Shown: positions 19,459-23,820 of the stretch, piece after piece
How the letters are laid out: each line of letters starts with the position of its first letter
Position numbering within the stretch: position 1 is the stretch's first letter
NCBI GenBank assembly: GCA_003667245.1
Contig: RCNN01000543.1
Location: forward strand, 1-23,820
DNA length: 23,820 nucleotides
Origin: Heterostelium multicystogenum
Taxonomy: Eukaryota; Evosea; Eumycetozoa; Acytosteliales; Acytosteliaceae
Direction: 5' to 3'
The notes under the pieces: generated by a model
What the model was told of the DNA's origin: nothing
The model's database searches: none
The model's input: only the letters and a program-made list of their open reading frames with translations
Made by a program: the position numbers and the translations under genes

Positions 19459-20532
19459 CTAGAATGATTGGTCACCCATATTTGAAAAGGTCATATTGAG
19501 AGCAAACTGTGGTATATTAATAATGGATTTGTCAATTGAATCTTCGGGAATAACATGTCTTCCATTGTCCAAAAATGATTGTTTTTTGAAATTTGGAAAA
19601 ATATCTTGAGGAACTACAAATATATCTCAACATTTCCATTAAGTTTCAATACGAGTTCCTTGAATTTGTCATGATTGATTGGGTGATATTGTGAAACAGT
19701 CATCAGGAAAAGGAGAGTTGGAAACTTTTGAGTGTCAGATTTTATAATTGAGTCAATGCACGCTTCATTCTTTAATTTTGGCACAGAATAGAAATTAATG
19801 GCAGCATCTTCAACTTTGGAGAAACTTTTATCGACAATTGGACATCTCTTTTCATATTCTGGTAGTTGAATTTCCTCCAATCCAAAACTAGCAAGATTTC
19901 CTTTAATTTCATAAGAATATCTTTTGATTTTCTCAGTGTTGAGTCTCTTTGGCACTGTTTTACCTCCAAAGGAATATCTAACTTCATATTCGCCACTGAC
20001 CTTTAAATTATTGAAAGAAAACTCATCGGATATTAATTGTGTACTTGGTTTACATCCAACTTTTTCTTCTTCTCCATCTTGCTCCTCTGAGTTATTATTA
20101 GAGTTTTGTGGCATTAGTTCAATATTGACAGCTAGAGGTTTAATTTCAAATAAACCTCCATTCTGAAGAGTTGAATGAGATATGTATTCAAAGAAATCAC
20201 ACCCCAGTGGGCTATGAAGGAATGTATCCACCTTGAGGTTATTGATTGCTTGTTCAAGCTTGTCAGTATTGAATGGATGATTGAATATGTATCTGGGAAT
20301 GCCCCCATAGGATGAATAGATATCATCTACAGTTTTCTTTGAAACATCATGATATAACAGTTTTTGCGAGGATGTCAATTTCTTCTTTAGACCACACAGG
20401 CATCCAATATTTCTGTGTGTAGAAAGCTATAATGTATTGAATGAGATATTGCTTGAATATTGGTTTGTGAAACTTACTTTTGTGAGTTTGTGTTGATGTT
20501 GTGGTAGTTGTTGTCATTTGTGATTTATCCAT
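19459..20532 (-). CDS. Crinkler/RHS-type NTPase, C-terminal part only (frame interrupted)
   Basis: The conserved blocks are those following the Walker motifs in the large Crinkler (CRN)/RHS family of P-loop NTPases: YWMPVWSKEEID, then YSSYGGIPRYIF, FLHSPLG, GEYEVRYSFGG, LFLMTVSQYHPINHDKF, and IFVVPQDIFPNFKKQSF near the end. A possible short first exon (20532-20478, MDKSQM plus a Thr run) is joined by a 65-nt intron (donor GTAAGT at 20477, acceptor at 20413) to the YWMPVW exon. No Walker A (GxxxxGK) or Walker B precedes it, so the ATP-binding half is absent. One base too many in the A/T5 run 20361-20365 and another shift near 19615-19625 break the frame, and the exon 1 junction is also off by one. 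It may be a 5'-truncated gene copy or pseudogene. Stop is TAG at 19461-19459. Family call is from motif pattern. Confidence 0.6.
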
Positions 20533-20898
20533 TGTTGAATAAAAAGAAAAATAAAGATATATATATAAAGATAAACCAATGAAACAAAGAAAAATATTTT
20601 TTATAAATAAAAAAAATGTTAATATTTCTAATAGCAGGATTTCCAAATCGTCTCTAACACAGATTTACAAGAAATAATGAAACAACTCACTCTATCTAAA
20701 GTCCATATAGAGAATCTATTAAATAACTATTTAGATTCTTATTTGTGGTAACTTCAATCTCTATTTCTTGTAAAATCACATAGTGGTTTAATACTTATTT
20801 TATTGGTAAGTATCCATTTACCACATTTTTAATTAATACTAATGACTATGAATCATAGTAATTAATTCAAGATTATTTCTTAGTCTTTCTCTTTCTTC
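20533..20898. other. Spacer upstream of the NTPase-fragment gene
   Basis: 366 bp, AT-rich, with ATATATA just upstream of the putative ATG. It holds no Walker-type coding remnant of the missing NTPase half that I can see. Confidence 0.45.
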
Positions 20899-21602
20899 CT
20901 AATCCAGTTGTTGTTCTTTCTTTCTCCTACCTCCATTAATCCCATATGAAGTACCACCTTCATGTCTCTTTCTCCTTCGTTGACGATAACCAAGTTCACA
21001 AGGAACATTGGTAAAAGTTCCTGCAAATGGAACACCAGCTGTATCTAATGTCTCAGTTTGCAACTGAGCTAATTATTTTCTTATCCTTTACATAATCATG
21101 AGCTTTTTTTTTATCAACCAATCAAAAAAAACCATTACCATTCATCCATAAGGTACAGATTGTCCTCCTAAACTGGTATACCTTTGATGAAGTCTCAAAT
21201 CTGTAATTGCTTCTCCATGATAATGTCTCCTCCCACCAGGGAAAGATACTCATATCATCAAATATAATGGTATATTCTGGAGCTCTATACTTTGGTTTCT
21301 TCTCAACCTGTGGTTCTTTATCTGACAATCTGAAAGGTTCAGTTATAATCATTGGTATGTTTGGATCCTCAATGGCACAATTCCTTTATTTATAGTTGGC
21401 TCATTAGGTATTTGTAAATATTTGATCAACTTATCAAGATCAATATTGATCTTACCTTAATGTTCACTTGATTAAAAACACAGTTAGGAAGTATTTGATA
21501 AAAACAAAATACCCATTTATAATCAATGCCCAAGTACTAAATCGAACCAAAACTCTTAGATCCCCTTCCTTATTTTTAAACTTAAAAATACCTTTCTATC
21601 TA
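20899..21602 (-). CDS. Unidentified spliced gene, 3' part
   Basis: Coding character is clear but in pieces in different frames. From 5' to 3' on the minus strand: FKNKEGDLRVLVRFSTWALI (about 21585-21510), a hydrophobic continuation that could be intron (GTATTT donor), NIDLDKLIKYLQIPNEPTIN (about 21450-21390), CAIEDPNIPMIITEPFRLSD, KPKYRAPEYTIIFDDMSIFP, GGRRHYHGEAITDLRLHQRY, and a last exon from about 21070 with LDTAGVPFAGTFTNVP, a basic RQRRRKRHEGG stretch and a Lys/Gln-rich end at TAG 20901-20899. The piece boundaries match single-base shifts (near 21375 and 21235) plus one or two introns. I do not recognise the family. The basic C-terminus suggests a nuclear or nucleic-acid-bound protein. 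It may be the 3' part of the gene at 21816-22128. Confidence 0.45.
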
Positions 21603-21815
21603 TTTATTTAACTTCTATACATATCTTGGTAATTATATCGGATTTTCTTTATAAATATACTTCATTTTGAATGAGTTTGTTAAGTTTAGGTGTAGATTGA
21701 TTAGGTAGCTTATATCATTATTTTTGTAAACTGCAGGTCAAGTAAGTTCTAAATAGAAGTTTGTTTGCTTGATTTATTGTTTGGTTAAACCTCTTAGCTG
21801 AGAGGAATAACATAA
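21603..21815. other. Possible intron or spacer between two coding blocks
   Basis: No clear coding frame. If the flanking blocks belong to one gene this includes introns; if not it is a short intergenic spacer. Confidence 0.3.
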
Positions 21816-22128
21816 TCAGTGTTCATCAATATTGCTAGCAATCAAAAGAGGAGTTTGATCTTTTCTTTGATCATCGCAGCTTGATGTAACTCGTCGTAAA
21901 TTCATTACTCCATTTTTGTGTGTTATTTCTTTTTCTGGAAAAAATCAAATCAAATTGACTAAAATGAAACCTGTTTGGTAATGGGGCAAAGCTTCCTGGC
22001 TGTTAAAATACATATATCAAAGTGAGTGAAGTGGTGAATTTGGATTTGTACCTAGTTGTTTAAAATCACACTCCAATCTCGAATCAAAGTGTGTTGCCTT
22101 GTTTATAATTAATCTAGACCAGCTTTTG
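21816..22128 (-). CDS. Unidentified spliced coding block
   Basis: Three exon-like pieces: 22128-22052 (KSWSRLIINKATHFDSRLEC then DFKQL), 21999-21971 (ARKLCPITKQ) and 21934-21816 (KEITHKNGVMNLRRVTSSCD, ending QTPLLIASNIDEH). Donors are GTACAA and GTTTCA; acceptors are AACAG and TTCCAG. The first two join in phase, and the third needs one more A in the A5 run at its start. The first exon vaguely recalls the N-terminal helix of Golgi Qb-SNAREs of the GOS28 type (SW--L, D--L---F--L), a weak resemblance only. The start codon is unclear: an ATG at 22176 would need a one-base shift. It may be the 5' part of the block ending at 20899. Confidence 0.4.
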
Positions 22129-23820
22129 CTAAATTTTGTTTTTGTTAAACAAACCTTTGCTCTTTCCCTCAAACATAACAATACAACAACAGCCACCCAA
22201 AAATTCCAAAGATCGCACTGAATAATCCATGAAGTAATTTCATTTTAATTGAGATCATCATATCATCATCATCATTATCATTATTATCACTGTCATAAAT
22301 AAACATAGTAAACCTTATAGAAATACATTTAATATTCTTAATATTATTTGTTTCTTTCAAGCCGATTAAACTAGAGTAAAGTCGTATGACTGATCAAAAT
22401 TGGTAATTTAATCATAGATAGCATGTTAATTCATATCATACCAATAACATGAATCTATAATTGTTGTTGTTGTTGTTTTTTGTTATTGACATCCCTCCAA
22501 TCAATCAACTGGATTTACTAGTATTACGACGAACATCGAGCACTCCACCACTTTTATTTTTATCGTAAATGTTGAGTAATGATCTACCAAACACTCTAAG
22601 GACATTTTAGCAAAAAGTTGGATGGTTAATGCTCTAGTGGGCAAAATTATTAATATTAAAAATAACATGTTTCAAGAAAGATCAGGTATTCAGTGTCAGA
22701 GACACACACGCTCATGTTCCCAAATTAAATCTCAAAAAAAAATTGGTGGTAGTCCAAATTTACCTTAAAATTTTGATCATTAATTGAAAAATAGCTTCGT
22801 TTATATTTTTTAAAAATTTATCAATAGTTTTTTTTTGTCAATTTGGTTTTTCCACCAATTGTTGATATTAACTTAATCTAATCATCAAAGGAGTGTTTTG
22901 TTGTATATATTTATATTAATAATAACAATAATTATTATTAGAACAACCTCAATCATCATTTGTAACATTTATTATTCTATTATTAAATTGTGAGTTATCT
23001 CTACTTCAACTACCTGTCATTCAAATCCTTCCTATCTTCTGTAAAAGTCATTCTTATTTTTATTTAAGATCTAATGTCCTTAAATCTTGATCAAAGTTTA
23101 AAATCTACTCTATATCTACAGTTAATATCTTCGTCAAATACATATCAATTTCATTCATATCCGATTCAAATTAAGCAGGCTAGAAACAAAGTCAGGTTAG
23201 TTTAGTTTAGTTTAGTTGTTTAGTTTAATTAGAAGGCTTTGCGTTTTTGGTTAGTTAGTTAGTAGTATAAAGGAACAGTGAATCTAATAATAGCAGTGGT
23301 GCAGCTCATCAGTTACATATCAGGATAGGCCTATTCAGGCGCAAACCTGAGTGACTTCAACCAATCAACCATAGCTTAGCTAACAACAAAACAAACTAAT
23401 AACTAACAGCAAATAATGTTCGTGATAGCCAATCAACGAACTTGGACAATAATACTAATATAATCTTAATCTAACATTTATTTTGACTTTTGACAAATCG
23501 TCAACCAAATTTCAACAACACACACAAAGTAAACACGAATCTGAATCCACTCAAGCATCTTCAATATTATAATATTTCATATATATCACCCCCACTTGAA
23601 TCCACAACAACATCTCACATTAATTTAATTTTAAAACATCATCATCACCAAGCTCATCCTTCATTTTCCACAGATTGTTAACTTCTCCTTTCTTACTTTA
23701 TTTCTTTGTTCCACTCCAATACCAATACATTTAATATTCTACAAAGTATTAACCAATAACAATAACATTTTTTACATATTTATAATCATAATAATAATAT
23801 ATTGTATTGTTGTTGTTGTT
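22129..23820. other. Gene-poor right end, probably promoter DNA with weak coding remnants
   Basis: AT-rich, with TTG runs (22454-22475 and the last bases), TTTAG repeats (23197-23225) and a GC-containing palindrome pair at 23325-23350. A hydrophobic 24-codon frame (22240-22169, minus, MKLLHGLFSAIFGIFGWLLL) and an open fragment (about 22612-22508, minus, LRVFGRSLLNIYDKNKSGG) are the only coding-like pieces, and neither is secure. Confidence 0.4.
23325..23350. repeat. Adjacent palindrome and hairpin
   Basis: ATAGGCCTAT (23325-23334) is a perfect 10-bp palindrome. It abuts TCAGGCGCAAACCTGA (23335-23350), a 5-bp stem with a 6-nt loop. Unusually GC-rich for this window; possibly a regulatory site for a gene beyond the right edge. 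Confidence 0.6.

Noticed and set aside
19924..20326. Frames on both strands inside the NTPase fragment
   Set aside because: Shadows of the conserved reading frame, which carries the family motifs.
1..23820. tRNA, rRNA, CRISPR array, bacterial operon or ribosome-binding features
   Set aside because: No B-box-like GGTTCGAATC sequence, no rRNA-like block and no spaced direct repeats were seen; spliced eukaryotic genes make bacterial features irrelevant.

Overview
The window reads as nuclear DNA of a small-genome protist, most probably a dictyostelid social amoeba. It is very AT-rich, with long A and T runs and ATT/TTG/AAC microsatellites. Introns are short (about 65-100 nt) with GTAAGT/GTATGT donors and T-rich TAG/CAG acceptors. 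The recognisable proteins are eukaryotic housekeeping ones: U1-70K, zeta-COP, a Mis12-like kinetochore subunit, an SCP-type CTD phosphatase and an ELM2-SANT chromatin protein. I cannot name the species.

Layout. 394-1479 (-): Mis12-like kinetochore gene. 1711-2885 (-): secreted protein with signal peptide and propeller-like repeats. 3871-5224 (+): U1 snRNP 70K. 5897-6669 (-): single-domain universal stress protein. 7571-8278 (-): coatomer zeta subunit, the only multi-exon gene whose exons join with no frame problem. 8637-8766: a 130-bp element with 24-bp terminal inverted repeats. About 4.9 kb with no convincing gene follows, up to 13679-14609 (+), the CTD small phosphatase homologue. 15209-16375 (-): intact 388-residue orphan. 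16753-18545 (-): ELM2-SANT protein with a SUMO-interacting-type motif. 18878-19117 (+): small secreted protein. 19459-20532 (-): C-terminal part of a Crinkler/RHS-type NTPase lacking its P-loop half. 20899-21602 and 21816-22128 (-): one or two unidentified spliced genes. 22129-23820 holds only weak fragments and probable promoter sequence.

The strongest window-wide signal concerns the sequence itself. Almost every conserved gene is interrupted by single-base shifts, most of them in A, T, C or G runs, while splice sites and conserved residues on both sides are preserved. Examples lie in the catalytic motif of the phosphatase and in a compensating pair in the U1-70K tail. This fits uncorrected homopolymer-length errors in a draft assembly better than many neighbouring pseudogenes. 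CDS spans below are therefore given for the whole gene, and the breaks are noted.

The genes do not form a pathway; they are independently transcribed neighbours. I found no clear new multi-gene system. The items most worth a second look are the inverted-repeat element, a 32-bp near-palindrome upstream of U1-70K, the NTPase fragment, the orphan 388-residue protein and the long gene-poor region.
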